Part shown: positions 16,378 through 24,819 of the stretch, one piece after another
How positions within the stretch are numbered: the stretch's first letter is position 1
Layout of the letters: each line of letters starts with the position of its first letter
Source of the DNA: Xanthomonas hortorum pv. cynarae
GTDB taxonomy: Bacteria; Pseudomonadota; Gammaproteobacteria; Xanthomonadales; Xanthomonadaceae
Reading direction: 5' to 3'
Assembly: GCF_002939985.1 (NCBI RefSeq)
Contig: NZ_MDFM01000004.1
Span: 173,357 to 229,115 of the forward strand
Length of the DNA stretch: 55,759 nucleotides
The notes under the pieces: generated by a model
Database searches by the model: none
Told to the model about the DNA's origin: nothing
What the model saw: only the letters and a program-made list of their open reading frames with translations
Program-made: the position numbers and the translations under genes

Positions 16378-16662
16378 TCAGCGTCCGGACACGCTGACCG
16401 CAGCACCGTCCAGGCCCAGATCCCACGCTACCGTTGCGAACAGCAATTCTTCTTCGCTGCTGCTACGGCGCGGATGGATCAATGCCTGCACCTCCGCACG
16501 TGCCGCACACTCCAGCCGTTCCAGCGCAGCCGGCATACGCACGCGTCGCGGCGTGGGCCGGGCAGCATCGCTCTGCGCGATGCGCTCGGCCTGTGCGGCC
16601 GCAACGACGGCTGATTCCAGCACGGCGGTGGGTCTATCGACGGTCGGGGCGAGAAGCGTCAT
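16378..16662 (-). CDS. Small protein of unknown function, downstream of the chemoreceptor
   Basis: I do not recognise this 94-residue protein. I keep it because its codon use is strongly GC-biased at third positions like its neighbours, and because it lies in the same direction, 84 bp after the chemoreceptor stop. Features are an Ala-rich, probably helical N-terminal half, a segment RVRMPAALERLECAARAEVQ, an acidic patch (SSSEEELL) and no signal peptide or membrane span. The ribosome-binding site is weak. A hairpin at 16692-16709 between it and the chemoreceptor could reduce readthrough, and a GC-rich hairpin follows its stop. Confidence 0.55.
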   Translation of the reverse strand: MTLLAPTVDRPTAVLESAVVAAAQAERIAQSDAARPTPRRVRMPAALERLECAARAEVQALIHPRRSSSEEELLFATVAWDLGLDGAAVSVSGR

Positions 16663-16689
16663 GAGCGGAACACCAGGTCGTTGCGGAAC

Positions 16690-16709
16690 GACAAATCCCC
16701 GGGGAGGCC
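16690..16709 (-). terminator. Possible terminator after the chemoreceptor gene
   Basis: On minus, CCCCGG, a short loop and CCGGGG are followed by ATTTGTCG. The stem is strong but the T-run is poor, so termination may be partial. Confidence 0.4.
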
Positions 16710-16746
16710 GGGGAATGTCGGGGTCAGATGGTGCGTGGCATCGGTC

Positions 16747-17937
16747 TTAGAACAACTCGACCGTGCCGGCACCCATGCCTTGCTGCGCCACCGGCTTGTG
16801 CGGCGGGCGCTCCCATTCCACGCGCATATCGCGCAGGCGGGTGGACACCTTCTGCAGCGCGGCGACCAGATCGCTGTCGTACACGCCGCCATTGCGATGC
16901 AGCAGTTCCTGCAGCGCCACCGCTTCACGGTTGATCGCGGTGAGGCGATCGAGATGCGTGTGGATGCCGCTCAGCGTCTGCGTGGCGATGTCCTCGAACT
17001 GCAGGGCACGCACCGCTTCGGCCACGCTACCGTCTATGGAGCGAGCGCACTCGGAAATTTCGCGCATGCCATCGCCCAACGAGGCGTTGATCTGAGCGAC
17101 ATTCTCCAGCATCGCCGCCGATTCATGGCGGGCTTCGCGGGAACGATCCATGTGGCGCGAGGCCAGCTGCGAGACCGTTTCACGAACCTTGGCGATCGAT
17201 TCCTTGGAGCTGTGCGCCAGCTTGCGGATCTGTTCGTTGAAGGTGGTGGAACGCTCGGACAGGTTGCGCACCTCGTCGGCGACCACTGCGAAGCCACGAC
17301 CGGCTTCACCGGCACGTGCTGCTTCGATGGCGGCGTTCAAGGCCAGCAGGTTGGTCTGGTCGGCGATCGACTTGACGTCTTCCAGCAGCGCGAAGATGCC
17401 ATCCAGGTGCTGCGCCATCTCATCGATGTGATGCACCGTGTTGGTACTTTGTCCGCTCACCTGTTCCAGCGCTTCCACCAACTGCTCCATGCGGGAGCTG
17501 GCGTGCTGGGCGAAGCGAGCGACGTCGACGCCGGCGCTGCCATCGTCACCGGCACGGTCGACGATGCGGGCCAGTGCCTGGCTTTGCTGACGCGACTTGC
17601 GGTTCATCGCTTCGAAGCTGCCACCAAGACCGGACACGGCCTGACGGATCAGTTCGCGGGCACGCTCGACTTCCGAGCGCGAACCGTCGACTTCGTTGCT
17701 GACGAACGTACGCAGTTCGTTGAGCAGTTGGTCCTGCTCGCGCAGGATGCGGGTCTGGTCCGGATTACGCCGGAACTGGGAATACGTCACCCAGGCAGCG
17801 AAAACCAACCAACTAAGGGTCATGGTCGCCAGGATCGCCCAGCGCACCGAAGCGGGCCAGTCGAATCCGACAGCGAAGGGAAACAGCAAGGTCAGAGCCA
17901 AAGGGGCGGCTAGACGGATCAGTGGACGTGAATACAT
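16747..17937 (-). CDS. Methyl-accepting chemotaxis protein without periplasmic domain
   Basis: The 396-residue product from the ATG at 17937 begins with two closely spaced membrane segments (about 6-22 and 28-48) and has no periplasmic sensor between them. A cytoplasmic coiled coil follows, and the receptor signalling tip reads [20 protein letters not shown] then [20 protein letters not shown]. It probably senses an intracellular or membrane-borne cue and signals to CheA. No C-terminal CheR-docking pentapeptide is seen; it ends TVELF. A sigma-28 promoter lies 29 bp upstream, placing it in the late flagellar regulon. The open frame extends to 18156, but that part precedes the promoter. Confidence 0.94.
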   Translation of the reverse strand: MYSRPLIRLAAPLALTLLFPFAVGFDWPASVRWAILATMTLSWLVFAAWVTYSQFRRNPDQTRILREQDQLLNELRTFVSNEVDGSRSEVERARELIRQAVSGLGGSFEAMNRKSRQQSQALARIVDRAGDDGSAGVDVARFAQHASSRMEQLVEALEQVSGQSTNTVHHIDEMAQHLDGIFALLEDVKSIADQTNLLALNAAIEAARAGEAGRGFAVVADEVRNLSERSTTFNEQIRKLAHSSKESIAKVRETVSQLASRHMDRSREARHESAAMLENVAQINASLGDGMREISECARSIDGSVAEAVRALQFEDIATQTLSGIHTHLDRLTAINREAVALQELLHRNGGVYDSDLVAALQKVSTRLRDMRVEWERPPHKPVAQQGMGAGTVELF

Positions 17938-17965
17938 GGGCGTTCTCGGCAGAGTCACGGTTGCT

Positions 17966-17992
17966 GTATCGGCCGTACCCCCTTTGTCTTTA
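17966..17992 (-). promoter_or_regulatory. Sigma-28 (FliA) promoter of the chemoreceptor gene
   Basis: On minus, TAAAGACA, an 11-bp spacer and GCCGATAC closely match TAAAGTTT-N11-GCCGATAA. The predicted start is about 20 bp upstream of the ATG at 17937. This also decides the start codon, because the longer frame would lie upstream of the transcript. Confidence 0.85.
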
Positions 17993-18085
17993 GCGACGAT
18001 CGCCACATCGTCTCGCCCATTCAACCGCTGTTGACGCGCGCCAGCGGCCGCTAGCGCATGCGTCAAAGCATGTTTGTCGCGGAAC

Positions 18086-18700
18086 TCAACGCAGCGCGCG
18101 GTCCACCGCTTCGAGCATTGCGCGCTTGGCAAACAGAAAATCCCACAGGCTGCCACCCATCTGGCGCCACAACACCGCCGAGCGGACCGCTGCCAGCAGC
18201 AAGGCGCGGATTTCTGCGACTACGCCGGCCTGGCCCAGATAATGCGGGTTGCCTTGCACCATCACCTTGGGACGCAAGTGGCTGATGGTCTGCGCATACA
18301 GCGCGCCCAGCGCGCTCAGCACGTCGGGGTGGCCGCTGTCGCCCAGGGTCTGTGCCTGACGCGCCGCAGCCTCGATCCCGTTGGACACGCTGGTGACGGT
18401 GGCGGTGTCGCGCACGAAGCGGCGCTCCAGTTGCAGCACCGCCAGCGCCAGGCGCGGCAGCACCTCGTCCTTTCCCTGATTGCGGAAATAGTTATGCAGC
18501 AGCCGCAAGCCCGGTGCCAGATCGGTCGGCGAGCCGTACACGGCCTCCGGCGAGGAGGCATCCACCCGGAACACGCTGTCCATGGCGGTGCGCACCGTCG
18601 CAGCCTCCGAATGCCCGGTTTCGGCGATCCGCCGCACCTGCTGCAAGGCCTGGGCGACGCCGGCCAGCGCCAGCACGCGGTGATCCATGGAAGAACTCAT
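18086..18700 (-). CDS. hflD: High-frequency lysogenization protein HflD homolog
   Basis: The 204-residue protein matches HflD (YcfC), a membrane-associated helical protein that in E. coli affects lambda CII stability. Conserved stretches include [38 protein letters not shown], the segment around [19 protein letters not shown], and [20 protein letters not shown]. The ATG at 18700 overlaps the mnmA stop (TGATG), arguing for translational coupling; an ATG at 18688 is the alternative. The order nudJ-mnmA-hflD is the same as in E. coli, where purB follows; purB is not here. Confidence 0.93.
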   Translation of the reverse strand: MSSSMDHRVLALAGVAQALQQVRRIAETGHSEAATVRTAMDSVFRVDASSPEAVYGSPTDLAPGLRLLHNYFRNQGKDEVLPRLALAVLQLERRFVRDTATVTSVSNGIEAAARQAQTLGDSGHPDVLSALGALYAQTISHLRPKVMVQGNPHYLGQAGVVAEIRALLLAAVRSAVLWRQMGGSLWDFLFAKRAMLEAVDRALR

Positions 18701-19836
18701 CAAGCCACTACCTCGGGTAAAAAAGAAGATCCCGCCAATTGGCGTTCCATCGGTGCATCGGTGGCCGCAATGACTGCGCCCCCTAAACATTCTTCGCCGT
18801 CGTACAGCACCAGCGATTGCCCCGGCGTCACCGCACGCTGCGGCCGTTCGAAACGTACCTGCACGCTGCCATCGTCGCGCACCTCCACCGTGCACGGTTC
18901 ATCGGGCTGCCGATAGCGCGTCTGTGCGGTGCAACTGAAGCTACGCGCCGGCGGCGCCCCGGTGACCCAATGGGCCTGCTCGGACTGCAGCCAGTGCGAT
19001 TGCAGCAGCGGGCTGTCGCGGTCCTGGTCGACATACAGCACGTTGCTCGCCACATCCTTGCCCACCACATACCACGGCGCCGCAGCACGCCCACGCACGC
19101 CGCCGATGTTCAGGCCTTCGCGCTGACCCATGGTGAAATAGAACACCCCCGGATGTTCGGCGATACGTTGCCCCTGCGGGTCGCGGATCTCGCCGGTGCG
19201 CGCGGGCAGATAACGGCCCAGGAACTCGCGAAAGTCGCGCTCGCCGATGAAGCAGATGCCGGTGGAATCCTTCTTGGCATGCGTCGGCAGATTGGCGTCC
19301 TGGGCGATCCGGCGCAGCGTACTTTTTTCCAGATCGCCGATCGGGAACAACGTTGCCGCCAGCTGGGTCTGCCCCAGTTGGTGCAGGAAATAACTCTGAT
19401 CCTTGCCGCGGTCGGCACCACGCAACAGGCGCCACCGCCCGCCGCTGTGCGCAACCCGCGCGTAGTGACCGGTGGCGATGCGTTCGGCGCCCAGCGCCTG
19501 GGCCGCATCCAGGAAATGCTTGAACTTCACTTCGCGGTTGCACAGCACGTCCGGGTTGGGCGTGCGTCCGGCGGCGTATTCGGCCAGAAAATGCTCGAAC
19601 ACGCCGCTCCAGTACTCGCTGGAAAAATCGCGGAAGTGAAACGGGATCCCCAGCACCCCGCAGACCGCCACCGCATCGCGACGATCATCTTCGGCGCGGC
19701 AATCGCCGCTGCCGTCGTCGGCCCAGTTCTGCATGAACAGCCCGGCGATCGACTCGCCTTGCTGGGCAAGCCGCCAGGCCGCCACCGACGAATCCACGCC
19801 CCCGGACACGCCAACGATGATGCGCGGCGTACTCAT
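18700..19836 (-). CDS. mnmA: tRNA 2-thiouridylase MnmA
   Basis: MnmA thiolates U34 of tRNA Lys, Glu and Gln using sulfur relayed by the Tus system. The 378-residue product starts at the ATG at 19836. The PP-loop is [19 protein letters not shown] at the N-terminus. The nucleophile Cys lies in [13 protein letters not shown] (about 97) and the persulfide Cys in [17 protein letters not shown] (about 193). The C-terminal beta-barrel contains RYRQPDEPC and the ending [10 protein letters not shown]. It overlaps nudJ by 4 bp (ATGA) and hflD by 1 bp. Confidence 0.97.
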   Translation of the reverse strand: MSTPRIIVGVSGGVDSSVAAWRLAQQGESIAGLFMQNWADDGSGDCRAEDDRRDAVAVCGVLGIPFHFRDFSSEYWSGVFEHFLAEYAAGRTPNPDVLCNREVKFKHFLDAAQALGAERIATGHYARVAHSGGRWRLLRGADRGKDQSYFLHQLGQTQLAATLFPIGDLEKSTLRRIAQDANLPTHAKKDSTGICFIGERDFREFLGRYLPARTGEIRDPQGQRIAEHPGVFYFTMGQREGLNIGGVRGRAAAPWYVVGKDVASNVLYVDQDRDSPLLQSHWLQSEQAHWVTGAPPARSFSCTAQTRYRQPDEPCTVEVRDDGSVQVRFERPQRAVTPGQSLVLYDGEECLGGAVIAATDAPMERQLAGSSFLPEVVA

Positions 19837-20297
19837 GCGACGTGCTGCACCAACGCCAACGGATAGCGCTGACCGGACAGATAATCTTTCACCACGTCCC
19901 ACACCAGCGGACTGCGTAGCCGGCCGGCCGCGCTGCGCAGCTCTTCCGGGGTCATCCACAGTGCGCGTACCACCCCGGTATCCAGGCTGCGCTCGGGGTG
20001 GTGGGTCAGCGCTTCGGCGACGAAGGTAAAGCGCAGAAAACACTGGCCGCTTGGCGCCACCCACTGGTAGGTGCCGATGAACTGGGTCAGCTGCACATCC
20101 CAGCCGGTCTCTTCCAGGGTCTCGCGCACCGCTGCGTCCAGCAAACTTTCGTTCGGCTCCAGATGTCCGGCCGGCTGATTCAACAGCAGGCGGCCGCCGA
20201 TGGTCTCCTCCACCTGCAGAAAGCGCCCGTCGCGCACCACCACAGTGGCGACGGTGACATCCGGGTGCCAGCGTTCTACGGGCGTGTTCATCGACAT
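19833..20297 (-). CDS. nudJ: Nudix phosphatase NudJ
   Basis: NudJ hydrolyses nucleoside diphosphates/triphosphates and thiamine pyrophosphate in E. coli. The 154-residue product has the Nudix box [20 protein letters not shown] (about 45-67), with the RETLEETG metal-binding core. The N-terminus [19 protein letters not shown] and the WMTPEEL stretch near the C-terminus are typical. ATG at 20297 or 20291 can serve as the start. It is first in a three-gene set with mnmA and hflD with overlapping ends, the same order as in E. coli. Confidence 0.93.
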   Translation of the reverse strand: MSMNTPVERWHPDVTVATVVVRDGRFLQVEETIGGRLLLNQPAGHLEPNESLLDAAVRETLEETGWDVQLTQFIGTYQWVAPSGQCFLRFTFVAEALTHHPERSLDTGVVRALWMTPEELRSAAGRLRSPLVWDVVKDYLSGQRYPLALVQHVA

Positions 20298-20541
20298 TGG
20301 CTCCGGCGGATGGAAAACCGGCGCGCAGCACCCGCACTCGCCACGATCACAACCCGTCTCACAGCTCGGCTCAAACGATCAGGCGTACCAAGCGGCGGCG
20401 CGGATCGTTGCGTAGTGGAGGCGCACGACGGTGCCAGTGGCAGCGCGGTCACGGAATCGGTCATCAAGGGCCAGCCAGGGAATCGGAGACAAATTGTGCG
20501 GGCCGCGGCGCAAATCGTCCAATGCGCGCAACGATGAACCG

Positions 20542-20547
20542 TATAAT
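20542..20547 (+). promoter_or_regulatory. -10 element directly ahead of clpS
   Basis: A perfect TATAAT ends 6 bp before the clpS ATG, so the transcript would begin at or beside the start codon. I see no good -35 at 16-18 bp and no ribosome-binding site. A leaderless clpS mRNA is the simplest reading. Confidence 0.5.
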
Positions 20548-20553
20548 GGCCAC

Positions 20554-20874
20554 ATGCCCCGTAATACTACGCACGAACACGATCACGGCCTGATGGTCGA
20601 AGCCAGCAAGCCTGAAGTGGCGCCACCGCCGCGTTATCAGGTGCTTCTGCTGAACGATGACTACACCCCGATGGACTTCGTGGTGACCGTTCTGGAGCAG
20701 TTTTTCAACCTGAGCCTGGAGCAGGCGACCCAGGTCATGCTGCATGTCCATACCCGTGGGCGCGGTGTCTGCGGGGTCTACAGCCGCGAGGTCGCCGAGT
20801 CCAAGGTGGCGCAGGTCAACGAGTTTTCGCGGATGAACCAGCACCCGCTGCTGTGCACGATGGAGCAAACCTGA
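20554..20874 (+). CDS. clpS: ClpS, N-end-rule adaptor for ClpAP
   Basis: ClpS binds proteins with N-terminal Leu, Phe, Trp or Tyr and hands them to ClpA. The 106-residue product has a flexible N-terminal tail and the ClpS fold: [20 protein letters not shown] (about 29-48), [20 protein letters not shown] (about 51-70), then [15 protein letters not shown]. The residues shaping the Leu/Phe pocket (NDDYTPM, the VMLHVH helix) are present. clpA follows after 142 bp. Confidence 0.97.
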   Translation: MPRNTTHEHDHGLMVEASKPEVAPPPRYQVLLLNDDYTPMDFVVTVLEQFFNLSLEQATQVMLHVHTRGRGVCGVYSREVAESKVAQVNEFSRMNQHPLLCTMEQT

Positions 20875-20944
20875 GTTCGGTCAGGGATCATTCCAGCAGT
20901 GCAACACTGTGGCTGCAATCACATGCTAACGCCGTCTGAACATA

Positions 20945-20957
20945 CCTATCCGATAGG
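20945..20957. promoter_or_regulatory. Inverted repeat upstream of clpA
   Basis: CCTATC-C-GATAGG is a perfect 6-bp inverted repeat with a 1-bp centre, 60 bp before the clpA ATG and beside weak promoter-like words. It could be an operator; the binder is unknown. Confidence 0.3.
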
Positions 20958-21016
20958 GTTGTGGTAAATCCCAACAAAAGCCGCATATTGTTGGCAACAG
21001 CCGTTCGGAGTTACCA

Positions 21017-23299
21017 ATGTTCAGCAAAGACCTAGAGCAAACCATCGGCCAGTGCTACAAGCGAGCACGCGAGGCGCGTCATGAATTCATGACCGTCGAG
21101 CACCTGCTGCTCTCGCTGCTAGACAACCCTTCCGCCCAGGCCGTCCTCAAGGCCTGCGGTGCGGACCAGGTGCGCTTGCACAACGACCTGGAACAGGCGA
21201 TCGAGGCCTCGGTCTCGCGCCTGGCAGAAGACGATGGCCGCGATACGCAACCAACCCTCGGCTTCCAGCGGGTGCTGCAGCGCGCGGTCTATCACGTGCA
21301 GTCCTCTGGCAAGAAGGAAGTCACCGGCGCCAATGTGCTGGTCGCGATCTTCGGCGAAAAAGACTCGCACGCGGTGTATTTCCTGAATCAGCAGGACATC
21401 ACCCGCCTGGACATCGTCAATTACCTTTCGCACGGCATTGCCAAGCTCGGTGAAGACGGCGAGCAGCCGTCCGCGTCCGATGGCGAGCCCAAGAGCGAAG
21501 GTGGGGAAGGCGAGGCCAAGGGCGATGCGCTGGCCGAGTTCGCCACCAATCTCAATGAGCAGGCCCGAAACGGCAAGATCGACCCGTTGGTCGGCCGTGC
21601 CGACGAAATCGAGCGCACCATCCAGGTGCTGTGCCGCCGGCGCAAGAACAACCCGCTGTACGTGGGCGAGGCCGGCGTGGGCAAGACCGCGATCGCCGAA
21701 GGCCTGGCCAAGCGCATCGTCGACAACGACGTGCCCGAGGTGCTCGCCGAGGCGGTCATCTTCTCGCTCGACCTGGGCGCGCTGGTGGCCGGCACCAAGT
21801 ACCGCGGCGACTTCGAAAAGCGCCTCAAGGGCGTGCTCGCGGCGCTGAAGAAGGTGCCGAATGCGGTGCTGTTCATCGACGAGATCCACACCATCATCGG
21901 TGCGGGTTCTGCGTCGGGCGGCACCATGGATGCGTCCAATCTGATCAAGCCGGCATTGTCGTCGGGCGAGTTGCGCTGCATCGGTTCGACCACGTTCCAG
22001 GAATATCGCGGCATCTTCGAAAAAGACCGTGCGCTGGCACGTCGCTTCCAGAAGATCGACATCGTCGAGCCGACCGTGGGCGAGACCTTTGAAATCCTGC
22101 AGGGCCTCAAACCCAAGTATGAAGCGCACCACGGCGTGACTTACGCCGACGACGCGCTGCAGGCCGCCGTGGATCTGTCGGTCAAGCACATCGGCGACCG
22201 CTTGCTGCCCGACAAGGCGATCGACGTGATCGATGAAGCCGGTGCCCGTCAGCGCCTGCTGCCGGAAGGCAAGCGCAAGGAGCTGATCGATATCGAAGAG
22301 ATCGAGACCATCGTTGCCAAGATGGCGCGGATTCCGGCCAAGCAGGTCAGCGCGACCGACAAGGACGTGCTGCAGCATCTGGAGCGCAATCTGAAGATGG
22401 TGATCTTCGGCCAGAATCCGGCGATCGAGACGCTGGCCGGCTCGATCAAGCTCGCGCGTTCGGGTCTGGCCAATCCGGAAAAGCCGATCGGCAACTTCCT
22501 GTTTGCCGGCCCCACTGGTGTCGGCAAGACCGAGGTGACCAAGCAGCTCGCGCTGCAGTTGGGCATCGAGCTGGTGCGCTTCGATATGTCCGAGTACATG
22601 GAAGCGCATTCGATCAGCCGCCTGATCGGCGCGCCTCCGGGCTATGTCGGGTTCGATCAGGGCGGCCTGCTGACCGAGAAGGTGGTCAAGACGCCGCACT
22701 GCGTGCTGCTGCTGGACGAGGTGGAGAAGGCGCACCCGGACATCTTCAACATCCTGTTGCAGGTCATGGATCGCGGCATCCTCACCGACACCAACGGGCG
22801 CGAGGCGAACTTCAAGAACGTGATCCTGGTGATGACCACCAATGCCGGTGCCACGCAGGCGTCGCGGCGCTCGATCGGCTTTACCAAGCAGGATCATTCC
22901 ACCGATGCGATGGAGTCGATCCGTCGTGGCTTTACGCCGGAGTTCCGCAACCGCCTGGATGCGATCGTGCAGTTCCAGCCGCTGGGCTTCGACCACATCC
23001 TGCGGGTGGTGGACAAGTTCATCATCGAGCTGGAAATGCTGTTGCAGGAAAAGCACGTCTCGCTGTCGGCCACCCCGACTGCGCGCGACTGGCTGGCCCA
23101 GCACGGCTTCGATCCGCTGATGGGTGCGCGCCCGATGTCGCGCGTGATCCAGGAGAAGATCAAGCGTCCGCTGGCCGACGAACTGTTGTTCGGCAAGCTG
23201 GTGGAAGGCGGCCGGGTCAATATCGACGTCAAGGATGGCGAGCTGGTGGTGGAAGCGCACCCGGAACCGGAGCGTCTGCTGCCGGCAACGGTCGACTGA
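21017..23299 (+). CDS. clpA: ATP-dependent Clp protease ATPase subunit ClpA
   Basis: ClpA unfolds substrates, including those delivered by ClpS, and threads them into ClpP. The 760-residue protein has an N domain (1-145) and an acidic linker (about 145-170). The first AAA+ module has Walker A GEAGVGKTAIAEGLAKR (about 217) and Walker B VLFIDEIHTI. The second has Walker A GPTGVGKTEVTKQL (about 495) and Walker B VLLLDEVEKAHPD. The IGF loop that docks ClpP is present (RRSIGFTKQD). A CGGAG ribosome-binding site precedes the ATG, and a strong terminator follows the stop. Confidence 0.98.
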   Translation: MFSKDLEQTIGQCYKRAREARHEFMTVEHLLLSLLDNPSAQAVLKACGADQVRLHNDLEQAIEASVSRLAEDDGRDTQPTLGFQRVLQRAVYHVQSSGKKEVTGANVLVAIFGEKDSHAVYFLNQQDITRLDIVNYLSHGIAKLGEDGEQPSASDGEPKSEGGEGEAKGDALAEFATNLNEQARNGKIDPLVGRADEIERTIQVLCRRRKNNPLYVGEAGVGKTAIAEGLAKRIVDNDVPEVLAEAVIFSLDLGALVAGTKYRGDFEKRLKGVLAALKKVPNAVLFIDEIHTIIGAGSASGGTMDASNLIKPALSSGELRCIGSTTFQEYRGIFEKDRALARRFQKIDIVEPTVGETFEILQGLKPKYEAHHGVTYADDALQAAVDLSVKHIGDRLLPDKAIDVIDEAGARQRLLPEGKRKELIDIEEIETIVAKMARIPAKQVSATDKDVLQHLERNLKMVIFGQNPAIETLAGSIKLARSGLANPEKPIGNFLFAGPTGVGKTEVTKQLALQLGIELVRFDMSEYMEAHSISRLIGAPPGYVGFDQGGLLTEKVVKTPHCVLLLDEVEKAHPDIFNILLQVMDRGILTDTNGREANFKNVILVMTTNAGATQASRRSIGFTKQDHSTDAMESIRRGFTPEFRNRLDAIVQFQPLGFDHILRVVDKFIIELEMLLQEKHVSLSATPTARDWLAQHGFDPLMGARPMSRVIQEKIKRPLADELLFGKLVEGGRVNIDVKDGELVVEAHPEPERLLPATVD

Positions 23300-23320
23300 T
23301 CGCCTTGCGGTCCTGAAACG

Positions 23321-23349
23321 AAAAAACCGCTCGAAAGAGCGGTTTTTTT
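23321..23349 (+). terminator. Intrinsic terminator after clpA
   Basis: AACCGCTC, GAAA tetraloop, GAGCGGTT and a run of seven T (overlapping the arm end). The A-run on the left arm makes it work in both directions. Confidence 0.93.
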
Positions 23350-23541
23350 ATGCCTCAGAACTTGTGGCCCGAGGGGGCGTAGAAGCGGAGTGGCGATGGC
23401 GGCTCGCGAGGAGCAGCGATAGCGCGCTTCCGTACCTTTGGCGATGTAGCGATCAGGCGCAAGCGCTGGAGGTGGAGACAGGATCAAGCCGACACCGCCC
23501 GATCACAGCTGCCACTTAGATGCGCAAATCTCGGCCACGAC

Positions 23542-23561
23542 AAAAAGCGGCCAGTGGCCGC
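23542..23561 (-). terminator. Intrinsic terminator after infA
   Basis: On minus, GCGGCC, loop ACT, GGCCGC, then TTTTTG. It lies 24 bp past the infA stop. Confidence 0.88.
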
Positions 23562-23584
23562 CTCGCGTCTCACACCAGAACCGC

Positions 23585-23803
23585 TTACTTCATGCGGTAG
23601 GTAATACGACCCTTGGTCAGGTCGTAAGGAGTCATCTCAACTTTGACCCGGTCGCCGGTCAGGATGCGGATGTAGTTCTTGCGCATACGGCCGGAGATAT
23701 GGGCGATGATTTCATGCCCGTTTTCCAGCTTGACCCGGAACGTGGTGTTGGGGAGCGTCTCGCTGACGCTGCCTTCGAATTCAATGGAGTCGTCTTTCGA
23801 CAT
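23585..23803 (-). CDS. infA: Translation initiation factor IF-1
   Basis: IF-1 occupies the ribosomal A site during initiation. The 72-residue product, beginning [19 protein letters not shown], is a single S1/OB-fold domain with the conserved ELP-like turn, [20 protein letters not shown] and the end GRITYRMK. The start at 23803 has an AGGA site; an upstream in-frame ATG would add six residues and is rejected. A sigma-70-type promoter lies at 23852-23880 inside the aat end, and a terminator follows, so it can be transcribed alone. Confidence 0.98.
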
Positions 23804-23851
23804 GTAATCCTGTGCAATCACGGCTGGCCCGGGAGGGCCGTAAGGGACAGC

Positions 23852-23880
23852 ATTTTACGCTCCATCTCCCCCCGGTGCAA
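23852..23880 (-). promoter_or_regulatory. Sigma-70-type promoter of infA
   Basis: On minus, TTGCAC, a 17-bp spacer and TAAAAT, with a predicted start about 40 bp before the infA ATG. It lies just after the aat stop. Confidence 0.7.
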
Positions 23881-23883
23881 ATT

Positions 23884-24633
23884 TTATGTTAAGCGGACTT
23901 CAGCGAGCGCGCTGGCAGGCCGCTCGGCGTAGCCCTCGGACCAGTTGCCGGGCAGCGAGGGTTGGGTGACCTGTCGCCGCACCTGCTGCAGGAACTGCGC
24001 GCGTGGCAGGCGCTGCGCGCCCAGCCGCATCAGATGGGGGTTTTCCACCTGCGCATCGATCAGCGGCCATCCGCAGCCATGCAGATACTCAGCGAGCGCT
24101 GCCAGCGCCACCTTCGAGCCGCCGCTTTCGGCACTGAACATGCTTTCGCCGAAAAACATCTGGCCGATCGCCACACCGTAGATGCCGCCAACCAAGCGCG
24201 CACCATCGAACACTTCCAGCGAGTGCGCGTGGCCCAGGCGGTGCAGTTCGATGTAGGCCTGCTGCATCGGCGTGGTAATCCAGGTGCCGTGCTGGCCTGC
24301 GCGCGGTAGCGATGCGCAGGCGTCGATCACCTGCGCAAAGGCAGTGTCGGCACGCACGGTCCAGGTGCTGCTGCGTAGCTCGCGCCGAAAGCGCGAGGAC
24401 AGATGCACGGCATCGGTGCGAAAGACCGTGCGCGGATCCGGGCTCCACCACAGGATCGGCTGGTCGTCGGAGAACCACGGGAATACGCCGTGCGCATACG
24501 CATTGAGCAACCGCTGCGGCGACAGATCGCCGCCGAGTGCGAGCAAGCCGTCCGGCTCGCGCAAGGCGTGTTCGACGGGCGGAAACGGCGCGGCAGGATC
24601 GGCGTCAAGCAGGTAGGGAAGGGGGCGCGACAT
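23884..24633 (-). CDS. aat: Leucyl/phenylalanyl-tRNA-protein transferase Aat
   Basis: Aat adds Leu or Phe to proteins with N-terminal Lys or Arg, creating ClpS substrates; its place beside clpSA gives a complete N-end-rule set. The 249-residue protein carries the family blocks LLALGGDLSPQRLLNAYAHG, VFPWFSDDQPILWWSPDPR, TWITTPMQQAYIELHRLGHA, SLEVFDGARLVGGIYGVAIG and MFFGESMFSAESGGSKVALA. It continues with LIDAQVENPHLMRLGAQRLPR. Length is normal. It is followed by infA on the same strand. Confidence 0.97.
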   Translation of the reverse strand: MSRPLPYLLDADPAAPFPPVEHALREPDGLLALGGDLSPQRLLNAYAHGVFPWFSDDQPILWWSPDPRTVFRTDAVHLSSRFRRELRSSTWTVRADTAFAQVIDACASLPRAGQHGTWITTPMQQAYIELHRLGHAHSLEVFDGARLVGGIYGVAIGQMFFGESMFSAESGGSKVALAALAEYLHGCGWPLIDAQVENPHLMRLGAQRLPRAQFLQQVRRQVTQPSLPGNWSEGYAERPASALAEVRLT

Positions 24634-24819
24634 GCGGAGAGTTTAGAGCCTGCCATGCGGTTCGCACTGAGGACGGCTGTCAATCGGCTGCACTCACCTG
24701 ACGACATCGTCGTGTGTTGTCAGCGACTCTCGGCCCGAAGAGCGCTTTCGCAGCCATCAGGCACGCATGACGACTGCGTCCGTCGCGACGCGTTAGGCAT
24801 GCGGGTCAACCGCGCGGCA

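Noticed and set aside
21119..23260. 713-residue minus-strand frame
   Set aside because: Antisense shadow of clpA, with no recognisable domain.
23350..23540. Possible tRNA-Ser, expected here from E. coli synteny (serW)
   Set aside because: No GTTCRA T-loop word, acceptor stem or anticodon arm was found in the clpA-infA gap or in the trxB-ftsK gap.
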